A DNA stretch of 38,385 nt from UBA1715 sp964346725 (GCA_964346725.1 CAYFVM010000025.1:1-38385), one strand, 5' to 3'. Counted from the first letter of the stretch, positions 30,953 to 38,385 are shown. Numbers and translations are program-made. The notes: generated by a model not told the origin, from the sequence alone.

Positions 30953-33172
30953 TTATTCTTTAATTTTCCAAGTAACCTTGTAGTAATTTTTCGAAATTTT
31001 TACAGAGTCCGATTCAATGAGATTTGATGTGATAGACAAAACGGTGTCGGGCATTGCGCATTGTTTGGTCAAATAATAATGTAGCAATGTGTTGCGCACA
31101 TTCATGTCTTTCAGTATTGTAGAGCGCATTGCTTCGCCATAGAGCATAGTGGCGCGTTCTTCATTGGTAAGATTGTCATTGTTTGCCAATCCTTTCTGTA
31201 GCATCATTTTATTGGCAAAAGCAGTCACTTCTTCCGATTTCGTTGGAATAGTGCTGTATTGTTCTTTGATGAGAATATCATCAGCATTTGCTATGGTAAC
31301 GTTGCTCGTAGAGTCATTAATTGCCATATCTTTTTTAAGTGCAATGGTGCAGTATTCAGCAAGCGTTGGTTCATATTGAACGTTTTGTGTCAGATACAAT
31401 TTGAGTTCCGGTTTTTCTTTTTGCAAAGTACTGAGTTCTGCAAATTGAGCATATTCCTCATTGGCAAATTCGGTTTCGAGTACCGAGAAAGTAATTTGTT
31501 CTATAGTGCTATCGTTTTGAATCATGGCAAAAGGCGATGCAGCAACCTTTATGAGCAGATTTCCTAATGTTTTAATAATAAGTTTTCCATATGAGAAATT
31601 GGGAGAATCAATGTTGCCCGAAAGTGGTATATCAAAGTTTGCTTTGTTATTTTTGTCGGTAAGTACGTAGATTCCCATTTTGAGAGGAATATTATTGTAT
31701 TTTGGTTTTATTTCTCGGTTTTTGTCTCCGAATTGAGGATTGTAAATACTGATTTTGTTTGCGCCGTTAAGCATATTGTTTTCTATAATATTTTGACTTT
31801 GAATAGTAATCTGTCCGCTCGTTATAGCATTGCCAAACATAGCAAGAGAGTATGATGAGAATGGTTTTAAATCAAGGTTATTCAGTGTTACGCTAATGTT
31901 TTGGTTTGAAATATCATTGATATTACCTATCCATTTAATTTTGAGTTTCCCGGTATTTTGTAGGAGAGCCGAAATCTCAATGTCGTTATTTTGGTTGATG
32001 TTGAAGTTGTTGATAGACACCGATATGTTGCTAATGTTGTAATTGAATTGTTGTGGTAACGTATTGTCTATGTAGTTGAAACTAGAATTGGAAACACGCA
32101 AAGTATTGATGCGTACATCTATAGGTTTACTTGTCGTATCTGTTGATTGAGCAATAGCCGTGGTGTCTGTGCTTTCGGTTGTAGTTGAAGTTTGTTTTAT
32201 GAGTTTGGTAATATTGTCGGTTTCTTTGTTGAAAATTTCATAGTACGATGAAAGTCCGCTCACAAGAACAGAATTAAGTTCTACCTTGTTATTAATCAGA
32301 TCAATGTGACTAATTTCGGCAAAGATACTATCGGCCGCAAATACATTTTTTTGTTGCATGTCGCATAAACAAGCACTACCGATTTTGAGAAATCCGTTGG
32401 CATCAAAATTCATCAAATGTTCTGTAGAACCTTTTATGTACAGGTTGGTACTAAAGGTACCAGCAAGGCTGTCAACATTAAGTGATTGTTGCAAATATGG
32501 AAGAATTGGTGTGAGTTGAAAATTTTGAATATCAACATGCAAATCGTAGAGAGATTTCTCGGTGTCGTATTTGACGTTAGTGGCTAATTTCCCTCCATCC
32601 AAGAAATTGAGTTCCAATCCCATTTTTGCTTGCAAGTACGATAAATCAATACCGGGAATAACGACAGAAATGTCTTCCAAATTCCATTCGCTGCCAATGC
32701 TTTTGTCTTGGTAGTGTATATAGCTGTGGGCTAATTCTATGTCATTGACAATCACGCCCCATTCTGAAGGTGTAGTGTCGGTTTCGGCAACGGTAGTGTC
32801 GGAGAAGAAATTAATAATGTCAGTGAAATTGAATTTATCTCGGTCTTGAACAATTTGAACAGAAACATCGGAAAGCAAGATAGATTCTATTTCAACGGTT
32901 TTTGTCAGAAGTTTTTTGAGATTTATGTTTACATCAAACAATTTCAAAGTAACAAACGCTGCGCTATCATCTGCTTCGTACATAGTGAAATTAGATACTT
33001 TGAGTCGTCCCGAGAATATGTTGAGCGAAAGTTTATCCATAGAAACTTTTCGTCCGATATATTCTTTAGAATTATTTTCCAATACTGATTTTGCTATTGG
33101 CGAAATGGCTAAAGCAATAACACATAGAAGCCCCACGATGGCAATACCTATATAGAGAAAACCTTTTTTCAT
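30953..33172 (-). CDS. AsmA-like/DUF748 membrane protein
   Basis: A 739-residue protein with one N-terminal membrane helix (about residues 4-26) and a large extracytoplasmic part. It begins with the family pattern GRKVSMDKLSLNIFSGRLKVS, then repeated short beta strands (VEIESILLSDVSVQIVQDRD; DVRINTLRVSNSSFNYID). A low-complexity Thr/Ser/Asp stretch near residues 330-350 contains STDTT twice. This is the DUF748/AsmA-like group, related to bridge-like lipid transfer proteins of the envelope. Lipid transport or envelope maintenance is inferred from the family. It has its own promoter, divergent from rsmE. A 52-base gap separates its stop from the typA promoter region. Confidence 0.85.
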   Translation of the reverse strand: MKKGFLYIGIAIVGLLCVIALAISPIAKSVLENNSKEYIGRKVSMDKLSLNIFSGRLKVSNFTMYEADDSAAFVTLKLFDVNINLKKLLTKTVEIESILLSDVSVQIVQDRDKFNFTDIINFFSDTTVAETDTTPSEWGVIVNDIELAHSYIHYQDKSIGSEWNLEDISVVIPGIDLSYLQAKMGLELNFLDGGKLATNVKYDTEKSLYDLHVDIQNFQLTPILPYLQQSLNVDSLAGTFSTNLYIKGSTEHLMNFDANGFLKIGSACLCDMQQKNVFAADSIFAEISHIDLINNKVELNSVLVSGLSSYYEIFNKETDNITKLIKQTSTTTESTDTTAIAQSTDTTSKPIDVRINTLRVSNSSFNYIDNTLPQQFNYNISNISVSINNFNINQNNDIEISALLQNTGKLKIKWIGNINDISNQNISVTLNNLDLKPFSSYSLAMFGNAITSGQITIQSQNIIENNMLNGANKISIYNPQFGDKNREIKPKYNNIPLKMGIYVLTDKNNKANFDIPLSGNIDSPNFSYGKLIIKTLGNLLIKVAASPFAMIQNDSTIEQITFSVLETEFANEEYAQFAELSTLQKEKPELKLYLTQNVQYEPTLAEYCTIALKKDMAINDSTSNVTIANADDILIKEQYSTIPTKSEEVTAFANKMMLQKGLANNDNLTNEERATMLYGEAMRSTILKDMNVRNTLLHYYLTKQCAMPDTVLSITSNLIESDSVKISKNYYKVTWKIKE

Positions 33173-33191
33173 TGAAAATTTTTTAGCTACA

Positions 33192-33199
33192 CAAATGTA
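33192..33199 (-). promoter_or_regulatory. -7 element of the DUF748 gene
   Basis: On the minus strand TACATTTG, 20 bases before the ATG at 33172. It is in a divergent arrangement with the rsmE promoter. Confidence 0.5.
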
Positions 33200-33249
33200 A
33201 AAAATATTGATTCGCTTAGTACGAAAATTTCATCATTCTATAAATTTTG

Positions 33250-33257
33250 TATGTTTG
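33250..33257 (+). promoter_or_regulatory. -7 element of rsmE
   Basis: TATGTTTG, 12 bases before the ATG at 33270, with TTTC 18 bases upstream as a -33 candidate. Confidence 0.5.
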
Positions 33258-33269
33258 CAAAAATTAGGT

Positions 33270-33971
33270 ATGAATCTTTTTTATTCCAACGACATTCAGG
33301 AGTCAACAATTGTGTTACACGATGACGAAGCAAAACATTGTGCGAAAGTATTGCGTAAGGTTGTAGGCGATGAAATTCATGTTATAGATGGAATGGGGAA
33401 CCTGTACAAGGTTCGCATAGACGTTGTCGACAAAAAAGATTGTTATTGTTCTATACTTGAAACCACGCCACATTTTGGTTGTCATAATTATTATGTACGC
33501 ATGTGTGTGGCTCCCACAAAAAACATCGACCGCTTTGAGTTTTTCATAGAAAAAGCCGTAGAAATTGGCGTTGACGAGATTGTGCCCATTTGTTGCGATA
33601 ACTCTGAACGCAAAGTTTTGAAACTCGACAGAATAGAACGAATAGTGCTTTCGGCCATGAAGCAGTCGTACAAAGCAACAATGCCAACGTTGCACGAAAT
33701 GACAGCCGTGAAAGACGTGTTAGCCGCAGACTATTCGGGTAAAAAATGCATTGCTCATTGCGAAAATCAAGAGAAAAAACTTCTCCGCGATGAAGTGGCG
33801 AAAGGAGAGGAGATTACCATCTTGATAGGCCCCGAAGGCGATTTCTCTCTTGCCGAAATACAACAAGCCAAACAACAAGGTTGGATACCAATAAGTTTAG
33901 GCGAAAGCCGTCTGCGTACCGAAACCGCAGCAATTGCCGCAGTGCATACCGTTGAGGTTATGAATCAATAG
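33270..33971 (+). CDS. rsmE: 16S rRNA m3U1498 methyltransferase RsmE
   Basis: A 233-residue SPOUT-class methyltransferase that methylates N3 of U1498 in 16S rRNA. An N-terminal PUA-like domain (HCAKVLRKVVGDEIHVIDG, residues 23-41) is followed by the trefoil knot with ILIGPEGDFS (184-193) and LGESRLRTETAAIAA (210-224), which bind SAM. The ATG at 33270 (MNLFYSND) is the family start. An upstream start at 33207 would add 21 residues and lies before the -7 element. It converges on the FKBP gene, with only 2 bases between the stop codons and no terminator. Confidence 0.95.
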   Translation: MNLFYSNDIQESTIVLHDDEAKHCAKVLRKVVGDEIHVIDGMGNLYKVRIDVVDKKDCYCSILETTPHFGCHNYYVRMCVAPTKNIDRFEFFIEKAVEIGVDEIVPICCDNSERKVLKLDRIERIVLSAMKQSYKATMPTLHEMTAVKDVLAADYSGKKCIAHCENQEKKLLRDEVAKGEEITILIGPEGDFSLAEIQQAKQQGWIPISLGESRLRTETAAIAAVHTVEVMNQ

Positions 33972-33973
33972 CA

Positions 33974-34843
33974 CTACTTGTAGGCTATCACTTCCAAATC
34001 AAAAATGATTGTTTTTCGTGGAGCAATGTTCATTTGTTTGTCTCCATTTTCTCCGGCTGCTAATTTTGAAGGAGCTATAATTGTTGCTTTTCCTCCTTTT
34101 CGCATGTATTGCACGGCTTCTGCCAAGCATGGCCACACGTTTGGATCTGCAACTTCAAACACAAGTGGGTCGTTGCGCTGATAGGTAGAATAAATTGGTT
34201 CTCCATTAATATAGGTAGCAGTGTAATGAATAGCAACTGTGTTGTTTTTTGCAATCAGTGGACCTTCGCCTATCGTTGTTTCTATATAGTAAAGACCCGA
34301 TTGTGTGGGTTTTGCGTCAGGATAATGTTTCGTTATAAATTCTTGTAGTAAAAACTCTTCTTCTTCTTTCAAGATTTTATCCTGTTTCTTCAACTCTTTT
34401 TCAATCACTTCGGGTGAAAGAATCTTTTTGAGTCGAAGTTCAAAACGAAGCGTTTTGGTAGTGTCAATTTTCTTCAGTTCTTGCACTTGTCCGGCACCAA
34501 GATAAAATTTGTAGGCATTTATGAGCACGCTCAAACTATCGCCTTCGTGCATCATTGCAAACGCATCATTGATAGTTGCTCCGGGAGTTTCCGGCTTGTC
34601 AAAATCCATGATAAAACGAGACGAAATATCTTGCGAGTTGAACAACAAAGAATCGTTTTCATCAAAATATTTTACATCAAGAAGCAGTTTGTTACCAAGT
34701 TGTGGCACAATGTCAGAATGTGACTTGTCGCAATACAAGTATTGCAAACCACCTTCGGTAGTTTCGTATTGATTTTGAGAAGATTTGTGGCATGCACTCA
34801 ATGCAAACATTGCCGTGCACATTACAAGTATGAGTTTTTGCAT
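33974..34843 (-). CDS. Lipoprotein with two FKBP-type peptidyl-prolyl isomerase domains
   Basis: A 289-residue lipoprotein: signal sequence with LSAC, lipidated C18. A first FKBP-like domain (about residues 45-145) is divergent. A helical linker rich in Lys and Glu follows (about 145-170: KKQDKILKEEEEFLLQEFI). The second domain (about 185-288) has the usual order of VAIHYTATYINGEPI, FEVADPNVWPCLAEAVQYMRKG and a C-terminal FDLEVIAYK. Such proteins fold or hold outer-membrane and secreted proteins in the Bacteroidetes envelope. The aromatic pocket of the second domain is only partly kept, so isomerase activity is uncertain. It follows rfbB by 7 bases and is likely co-transcribed with it. Confidence 0.85.
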   Translation of the reverse strand: MQKLILVMCTAMFALSACHKSSQNQYETTEGGLQYLYCDKSHSDIVPQLGNKLLLDVKYFDENDSLLFNSQDISSRFIMDFDKPETPGATINDAFAMMHEGDSLSVLINAYKFYLGAGQVQELKKIDTTKTLRFELRLKKILSPEVIEKELKKQDKILKEEEEFLLQEFITKHYPDAKPTQSGLYYIETTIGEGPLIAKNNTVAIHYTATYINGEPIYSTYQRNDPLVFEVADPNVWPCLAEAVQYMRKGGKATIIAPSKLAAGENGDKQMNIAPRKTIIFDLEVIAYK

Positions 34844-34850
34844 GTCAATA

Positions 34851-35903
34851 TTAATTTTTATACATCGTTTCGTAGTATTTCTCGTAATCGCCGGAAACTA
34901 CGTTGTTGAGCCATTCTTCGTTGGCAAGATACCAATCAATAGTTTTTTCAAATCCTTCGTCAAAAGAAACCGATGGTTCCCAACCTAGTTCTTTTGTGAG
35001 TTTTGACGCATCAATAGCATAACGTTTGTCGTGACCGGCGCGGTCTTTCACGAATGTGATGAGTTTTTCTGATTCACCTTCGGCACGACCGAGTTTTTTG
35101 TCCATTATGCGGCAAAGTGTTTGTACCAATGCAAGATTGGTCCACTCGTTGTTTCCGCCTATGTTATACGATTCAGCAACGTTCCCTTTGTGGAAAATGA
35201 GGTCAATGGCGCGTGCGTGGTCTATAACATACAACCAGTCGCGAATGTTGTCGCCTTTGCCGTAGATAGGGAGCGGTTTATTGTTTTCTATATTGTTGAT
35301 ACACAAAGGAATCAATTTTTCAGGGAAATGATTTGGTCCGTAATTGTTTGAACAGTTACTCAATACGGCAGGGAAACCATACGTGTTGCAGTATGCGCGT
35401 ACAAAGTGGTCGGAACTTGCTTTGGCAGCAGAGTAGGGACTTTGTGGATCGTATGGAGTAGTTTCGGTGAAATAACCGGTTTGACCTAATGAGCCAAACA
35501 CTTCATCGGTAGAAATGTGATAGAATTTCTTGCCTTCGAAGTTGTCTTTCCACGCATTTTTTGCAGTGTTGAGCAAAACAACCGTACCATATACGTTAGT
35601 GCGAACAAATGCAAAAGGGTCTTTGATAGAGCGGTCTACGTGCGATTCGGCAGCAAGGTGAATAACGCCATCGAAATGATATTTGTCAAACAACGATTGC
35701 ACAAATGGTTCGTCGGCAATGTCGCCACGTTCAAATGTGTAGTTTGGCATGTCTTGCACATCTTTCAAATTCTCAAGATTCCCCGCATAGGTAAGCAAGT
35801 CAAGGTTTACGATATGATAGTCTGGATATTTTGTGACAAATAATCGAACAACGTGTGAGCCTATAAAACCTGCTCCACCGGTGATAAGAATAGTTTGTTT
35901 CAT
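34851..35903 (-). CDS. rfbB: dTDP-glucose 4,6-dehydratase
   Basis: A 350-residue extended SDR enzyme making dTDP-4-keto-6-deoxyglucose, the second step of the dTDP-rhamnose pathway. NAD motif GGAGFIG at 9-15, catalytic T132-D133-E134 in HISTDEVFGSLG, Y157 and K161 in SPYSAAKASSDHF, and NCSNNYGPNHFPEKLIPL, typical of RfbB. The length is normal. rfbA, rfbC and rfbD are not adjacent, although the set is often clustered. The gene opens a two-gene unit with the FKBP lipoprotein and is driven by a promoter region with two overlapping -7 boxes. Confidence 0.95.
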   Translation of the reverse strand: MKQTILITGGAGFIGSHVVRLFVTKYPDYHIVNLDLLTYAGNLENLKDVQDMPNYTFERGDIADEPFVQSLFDKYHFDGVIHLAAESHVDRSIKDPFAFVRTNVYGTVVLLNTAKNAWKDNFEGKKFYHISTDEVFGSLGQTGYFTETTPYDPQSPYSAAKASSDHFVRAYCNTYGFPAVLSNCSNNYGPNHFPEKLIPLCINNIENNKPLPIYGKGDNIRDWLYVIDHARAIDLIFHKGNVAESYNIGGNNEWTNLALVQTLCRIMDKKLGRAEGESEKLITFVKDRAGHDKRYAIDASKLTKELGWEPSVSFDEGFEKTIDWYLANEEWLNNVVSGDYEKYYETMYKN

Positions 35904-35921
35904 TTCTCAGTTAAATTTTTA

Positions 35922-35960
35922 CAAATATATCAAATATATGAAAAGAATAAGAATGACAAA
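35922..35960 (-). promoter_or_regulatory. rfbB promoter region with tandem TATATTTG boxes
   Basis: Two minus-strand TATATTTG boxes lie at 35938-35931 and 35929-35922. TTTG at 35960-35957 is 18 bases upstream of the first. They may act as two alternative start regions. Confidence 0.55.
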
Positions 35961-36039
35961 TGAGATATACGAGCGCTAATTTTCACGTTTCTATGAAGAA
36001 CTTCGCCTCAACTTATTCTTGTACATCAGGAATGTTTTT

Positions 36040-36047
36040 TATATTTG
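36040..36047 (+). promoter_or_regulatory. -7 element of the yebC-purU-tRNA-Gly unit
   Basis: TATATTTG, 22 bases before the yebC ATG at 36070. It shows that an upstream in-frame start at 36019 is untranscribed. Confidence 0.6.
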
Positions 36048-36069
36048 CCCGTTTAAAGTTTACAGAGAT

Positions 36070-36825
36070 ATGTCAGGACATAGTAAATGGGCAAAAATCA
36101 AGAGAGATAAAGGTGCCAACGATTCTAAAAGAAGTAAAATTTTTTCACGTATTTCAAAAGAAATAACAATCGCAGTAAAAGAAGGACAGTGTGCTGACCC
36201 TGATATGAATCCGCGCTTGCGTCTTTGCATTCAAAACGGCAAGAGCCAAAATATGCCTAAGGACGTAATTGAACGTGCTATAAACAAAGGGAAACAAGAT
36301 AAATCAGACTTTGAATTGCTTACGTACGAAGGTTATGCAAATGGTGGTGTAGGTGTATTCGTTGAATGTTTGAGCGACAACAACAACCGTTCGTTTACAG
36401 CTGTTCGTACTGTTTTCAAAAAATACAACTGCAGTTTGGGCAATAATGGTTCGTTAACGTTTATATTTGACCGCAAAGGTGTGTTTGAAATTAAAAAGTC
36501 GGCAATCACTGTGCCGATGGATGAGTTTGAATTCACTATGATAGATGCTGGCTTGGACGAAATAGATGCTGACGATGACGAGATCGTTACATTGTATTGT
36601 CCGTTTGAGTCGTTTGGCGATATGCAGAAAAAACTTGAAGATATCAAGGTGGAAATTGATAACGCTGAACTAAAACGTATTCCTAATACAACCAAAGAAC
36701 TTTCGTTGGAAGAGGCTCAGAAGGTTATGAATTTTATTGAGGCATTGGAAGATATAGATGACGTAACGGCAGTGTATCATAATTTGGAGATAACCGATGA
36801 ATTGGCAAATAGCTTAGACGTATAA
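36070..36825 (+). CDS. yebC: YebC/PmpR family protein
   Basis: A 251-residue protein of the YebC family, known as a DNA-binding regulator or, in recent work, a translation factor that helps ribosomes at proline-rich stretches. Signatures are the N-terminal MSGHSKWAKIKRDKGANDSK, AIQNGKSQNMPKD-like IQNGKSQNMPKDVIERAI and YEGYANGGVGVFVECLSDN, then FDRKGVFEI. The ATG at 36070 is the family start. Length is normal. Its stop overlaps the purU start by one base (TAATG), so the two are coupled. The rfbB promoter is divergent. Confidence 0.93.
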   Translation: MSGHSKWAKIKRDKGANDSKRSKIFSRISKEITIAVKEGQCADPDMNPRLRLCIQNGKSQNMPKDVIERAINKGKQDKSDFELLTYEGYANGGVGVFVECLSDNNNRSFTAVRTVFKKYNCSLGNNGSLTFIFDRKGVFEIKKSAITVPMDEFEFTMIDAGLDEIDADDDEIVTLYCPFESFGDMQKKLEDIKVEIDNAELKRIPNTTKELSLEEAQKVMNFIEALEDIDDVTAVYHNLEITDELANSLDV

Positions 36826-37685
36826 TGGAACAGCAAACAGCAACAATTTTGGTGCATTGTAAAGATCAGAAAGGTCTTGTGTTGGCGGTGACCGATTTTA
36901 TTTTAAAAAACAACGGTAATATCCTTTACCTTGATCAACACGTTGACCACGAAGAGTCAGAGTTCTTTATGCGTGTTCAGTGGGATTTAGATGGCTTTAA
37001 CATTCCTGCAGACAAAATTAGAGACTACTTTACCACATTGGTTGCAAAGCCAGCGAATATGAATTTTGATATTCATTTTTCAAATTCAAAACAACGCTTG
37101 GCAATTTTTGTGTCGAACCTTTCACACTGTATCTACGATATTCTTTCGCGCGCACGTTCGGGAGAGTGGAACATAGAGGTTCCGCTTATTATTAGCAATC
37201 ATGAAAAATTGCGCCACATAGGCGAAGAATTCAATATTCCCTATTATTGTTTGCCTATAACTGCAGAAAATAAATTGGAGCAAGAAGCCGAAATATTGAA
37301 GTTGCTGAATGAGAATAATATTGATTTGGTGATTCTTGCGCGCTACATGCAGGTTGTGTCTGATTCATTTATACAGTCATATCCAAATAAGATTATCAAT
37401 ATTCATCATTCGTTTTTGCCTGCGTTTCCTGGTGCAAAACCATATGAATCGGCATATGCGCGTGGTGTAAAGTTGATAGGAGCTACCAGCCATTATGTTA
37501 CACCTGAACTTGATGCCGGACCAATTATAGCACAAGGAGTTTCTGAAGTAACTCATAAAGATTCGGTAGAAAATATGAAAAGAAAGGGCTTGGATTTGGA
37601 AAAAATCGTACTTTCGAAGGCTGTTTGGTCGCATATACAGCACAAAACATTGGTGTATAATAATCGCACCATTGTGTTCGAATAA
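36825..37685 (+). CDS. purU: Formyltetrahydrofolate deformylase
   Basis: A 286-residue enzyme that hydrolyses 10-formyl-THF to formate and THF, feeding PurT-type purine synthesis and one-carbon balance. An ACT regulatory domain covers about residues 5-80 (ILVHCKDQKGLVLAVTDFIL). The formyltransferase domain contains the triad N192, H194 and D230 in INIHHSFLPAFPGAKPY and ELDAGPIIAQG. Length matches PurU (about 280-290). Its start overlaps the yebC stop by one base. tRNA-Gly begins 8 bases after its stop, so the tRNA is likely processed from the same transcript. Confidence 0.95.
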   Translation: MEQQTATILVHCKDQKGLVLAVTDFILKNNGNILYLDQHVDHEESEFFMRVQWDLDGFNIPADKIRDYFTTLVAKPANMNFDIHFSNSKQRLAIFVSNLSHCIYDILSRARSGEWNIEVPLIISNHEKLRHIGEEFNIPYYCLPITAENKLEQEAEILKLLNENNIDLVILARYMQVVSDSFIQSYPNKIINIHHSFLPAFPGAKPYESAYARGVKLIGATSHYVTPELDAGPIIAQGVSEVTHKDSVENMKRKGLDLEKIVLSKAVWSHIQHKTLVYNNRTIVFE

Positions 37686-37693
37686 AAAGCATT

Positions 37694-37766
37694 GCGAGAG
37701 TAGCTCAGTTGGTAGAGCACAAGCTTCCCAAGCTTGGGGTCGCGGGTTCGAGTCCCGTTTCTCGCT
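37694..37766 (+). tRNA. tRNA-Gly (anticodon CCC)
   Basis: Acceptor arms GCGAGAG and TTCTCGC pair with one G-U. The anticodon stem CAAGC/GCTTG encloses TTCCCAA with CCC at 34-36, and the T loop is TTCGAGT. 73 bases, CCA not encoded. No promoter separates it from purU. Confidence 0.93.
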
Positions 37767-37780
37767 CGTAGATAAATTAG

Positions 37781-37811
37781 GCACTTAGGTAGTTTTCTAA
37801 GTGCTTTTTTT
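37781..37811 (+). terminator. Intrinsic terminator of the purU/tRNA-Gly transcript
   Basis: GCACTTAG (37781-37788) pairs with CTAAGTGC (37797-37804), followed by seven T. Confidence 0.88.
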
Positions 37812-37844
37812 ATGTTTTTCTGCAAAAATCCGCAAGTTTATCTA

Positions 37845-37852
37845 TATCTTTG
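37845..37852 (+). promoter_or_regulatory. Possible promoter in the gene-free right end
   Basis: TATCTTTG matches TAnnTTTG. A second match, TATTTTTG, lies at 37964-37971. The 619 bases from 37767 to the end contain no convincing protein gene. Apart from these boxes they hold GTTTCC/GGAAAC (37978-37983 with 38003-38008), GCGTT-TATCT-AACGC (38021-38035) with TTTGTTTT behind it, and the rod-like RNA candidate. I see nothing else in the stretch. Confidence 0.4.
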
Positions 37853-38045
37853 TGCCATAAGGTTTTAGGTCAATTTTTTTGAAGATTAACTGTTTGTTTT
37901 CGTCTATTCGGATTCCCTTTGAGAAAAATTCAACCACATACAATTTATTTCCGTAAAAAAGATTATTTTTGAAAAGGGTTTCCTTGATGATTTTTTCATA
38001 GGGGAAACAAAAGTAAAATGGCGTTTATCTAACGCTTTGTTTTAG

Positions 38046-38246
38046 ACGTGTAGAAATCTGGCAGTTTCAACACACATTCCTGTCGAACGCAAAGCAATGA
38101 TGGATGCCCATCAGATATGATTTTATATAGTACGCTCGTGCTATTTTCATATTGGCGTGGGTTCTGCGTTGCTCGTTCTGACAGGAAGGGCGATGCCAGA
38201 GCCTCTACACGTGGAACGGGTAACAGATACGATTCCACGCTTTTTT
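38046..38246 (+). ncRNA. Rod-like structured RNA candidate with intrinsic terminator
   Basis: By hand pairing, 38046-38212 folds into one long hairpin. The outer stem is ACGTGTAGA (38046-38054) with TCTACACGT (38204-38212). Next are TCTGGCA (38057-38063) with TGCCAGA (38194-38200), then a 13/6 internal loop, TTCCTGTCGAACG (38077-38089) with CGTTCtGACAGGAA (38174-38187, one bulge), CCCA/TGGG and ATATGA/TCATAT, and an apical ATAGTAC-GCTC-GTGCTAT (38127-38144). A second hairpin, CGTGGAA (38210-38216) with TTCCACG (38233-38239), and six T follow, fixing the + strand as transcribed. The shape resembles 6S RNA. A repeated intergenic element is the alternative. Confidence 0.5.
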
Positions 38247-38360
38247 ATTTATAATCCTTTTTTGTTTGGAATCGGCGAAAAACTAAAAACCTATGCTTCG
38301 ATACGGCACATGGTGAATTTATGTTTGTGAAACATTGTTGTCCGATAAAAATTTAAGAGA

Positions 38361-38385
38361 AGGAAGATTTTATGGTCTTCCTTTC
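38361..38385 (+). terminator. Hairpin at the right edge
   Basis: AGGAAGA (38361-38367) pairs with TCTTCCT (38376-38382), then TTC at the window edge. It may be a terminator, but its T run is cut off by the edge. The 115 bases between the RNA candidate and this hairpin show only a possible -7 element (TATGTTTG, 38320-38327). Confidence 0.35.

Noticed and set aside
33315..33695. Minus-strand open frame of 126 codons inside rsmE
   Set aside because: Antisense shadow of a well-supported gene.
37694..37766. tRNA-Gly as an integration (attachment) site
   Set aside because: No integrase, no repeated tRNA 3' end and no foreign gene content lie beyond it in the window.
38029..38238. Minus-strand open frame of 69 codons (ending in FYTSKTKR)
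   Set aside because: It lies across both arms of the rod-like RNA and its terminator, has no promoter or signal that I can see, and its codons are dictated by the base pairing. I treat it as a by-product of the RNA, though I could not check for homologues.
37858..38250. RNase P RNA or tmRNA in the right-end intergenic stretch
   Set aside because: The GAGGAAAGTCC-type block of RNase P, a tmRNA tag reading frame and a terminal T arm are all missing on both strands.
1..38385. Template repeat or reverse transcriptase for the DGR-like gene
   Set aside because: I looked on both strands for GGTCTATCGGTTCGTCC-like and GGCAACTATTGGAG-like copies and for a YADD-type frame and found none, so the retroelement is not in this window.
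1..38385. CRISPR arrays, insertion sequences or prophage genes
   Set aside because: No regularly spaced repeats, transposase or phage structural genes were seen on either strand.

Overview
The window is about 38.4 kb of AT-rich bacterial chromosome from the Bacteroidota, most likely a member of the Bacteroidales. Three signs support this. Promoters follow the Bacteroidetes pattern (TTTG, about 18-22 bases, TAnnTTTG), and I see no classical ribosome binding sites at the gene starts. Two secreted proteins carry type IX secretion (T9SS) sorting tails. Many genes are phylum-typical: DUF1573, DUF3078, a GH3/beta-lactamase fusion lipoprotein, MnmD, NhaD and a divergent trigger factor. No phage, insertion sequence or CRISPR array is visible. 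Almost all of the window is core chromosome.

Layout. 1-1.7 kb: the tail of an unidentified frame, then a two-gene unit of secreted proteins. The second is a FISUMP/C-type-lectin-like protein whose last 63 codons look like the variable repeat of a diversity-generating retroelement (DGR). 1.7-4.1 kb: a GH94 phosphorylase. 4.3-10.2 kb: rplS, then a tight run of a YigZ-family protein, an M42 peptidase, a GH3/beta-lactamase lipoprotein and an acidic conserved protein. 10.3-13.6 kb (minus): an operon of a coiled-coil ZapB-like gene, zapA, a structured RNA candidate (possibly 6S), rny and a WbpP-like epimerase. 13.7-17.1 kb (minus): a DUF3078 protein, a CobW-family GTPase with a histidine-rich linker, and trxB. 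17.2-19.5 kb: a GH44-like T9SS-secreted glycosidase, a small lipoprotein and tRNA-Pro(GGG). 19.6-21.9 kb (minus): nhaD with a small membrane protein, and a small exported protein. 22-29 kb (plus): tRNA-Leu(UAG), tig, clpP, a small membrane protein, an MFS transporter, a DUF1573 protein, a leucine-rich repeat protein and mnmD. 29-33.2 kb (minus): typA and a DUF748/AsmA-like protein. 33.3-37.8 kb: rsmE (plus), a two-FKBP-domain lipoprotein and rfbB (minus), then yebC, purU and tRNA-Gly(CCC) (plus). 37.8-38.4 kb: no protein gene. It holds a long rod-like structured RNA candidate ending in an intrinsic terminator.

How the genes fit together. The cytosolic GH94 phosphorylase and the secreted GH44-like enzyme suggest beta-glucan or amino-sugar disaccharide use, although they are not adjacent. 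The GH3/beta-lactamase lipoprotein, M42 peptidase and FKBP lipoprotein belong to envelope and peptide turnover. tig/clpP, rplS, typA, rsmE, mnmD, yebC and three tRNAs are translation and proteostasis genes. WbpP-like epimerase and RfbB supply sugar nucleotides for surface polysaccharide, but each sits in an unrelated operon.

The most interesting items are the DGR-like variable gene without its reverse transcriptase or template in view, the structured RNA between zapA and rny, and the 167-base rod-like RNA near the right end. RNA folds, promoters and base counts were worked out by hand, and no database search was possible.
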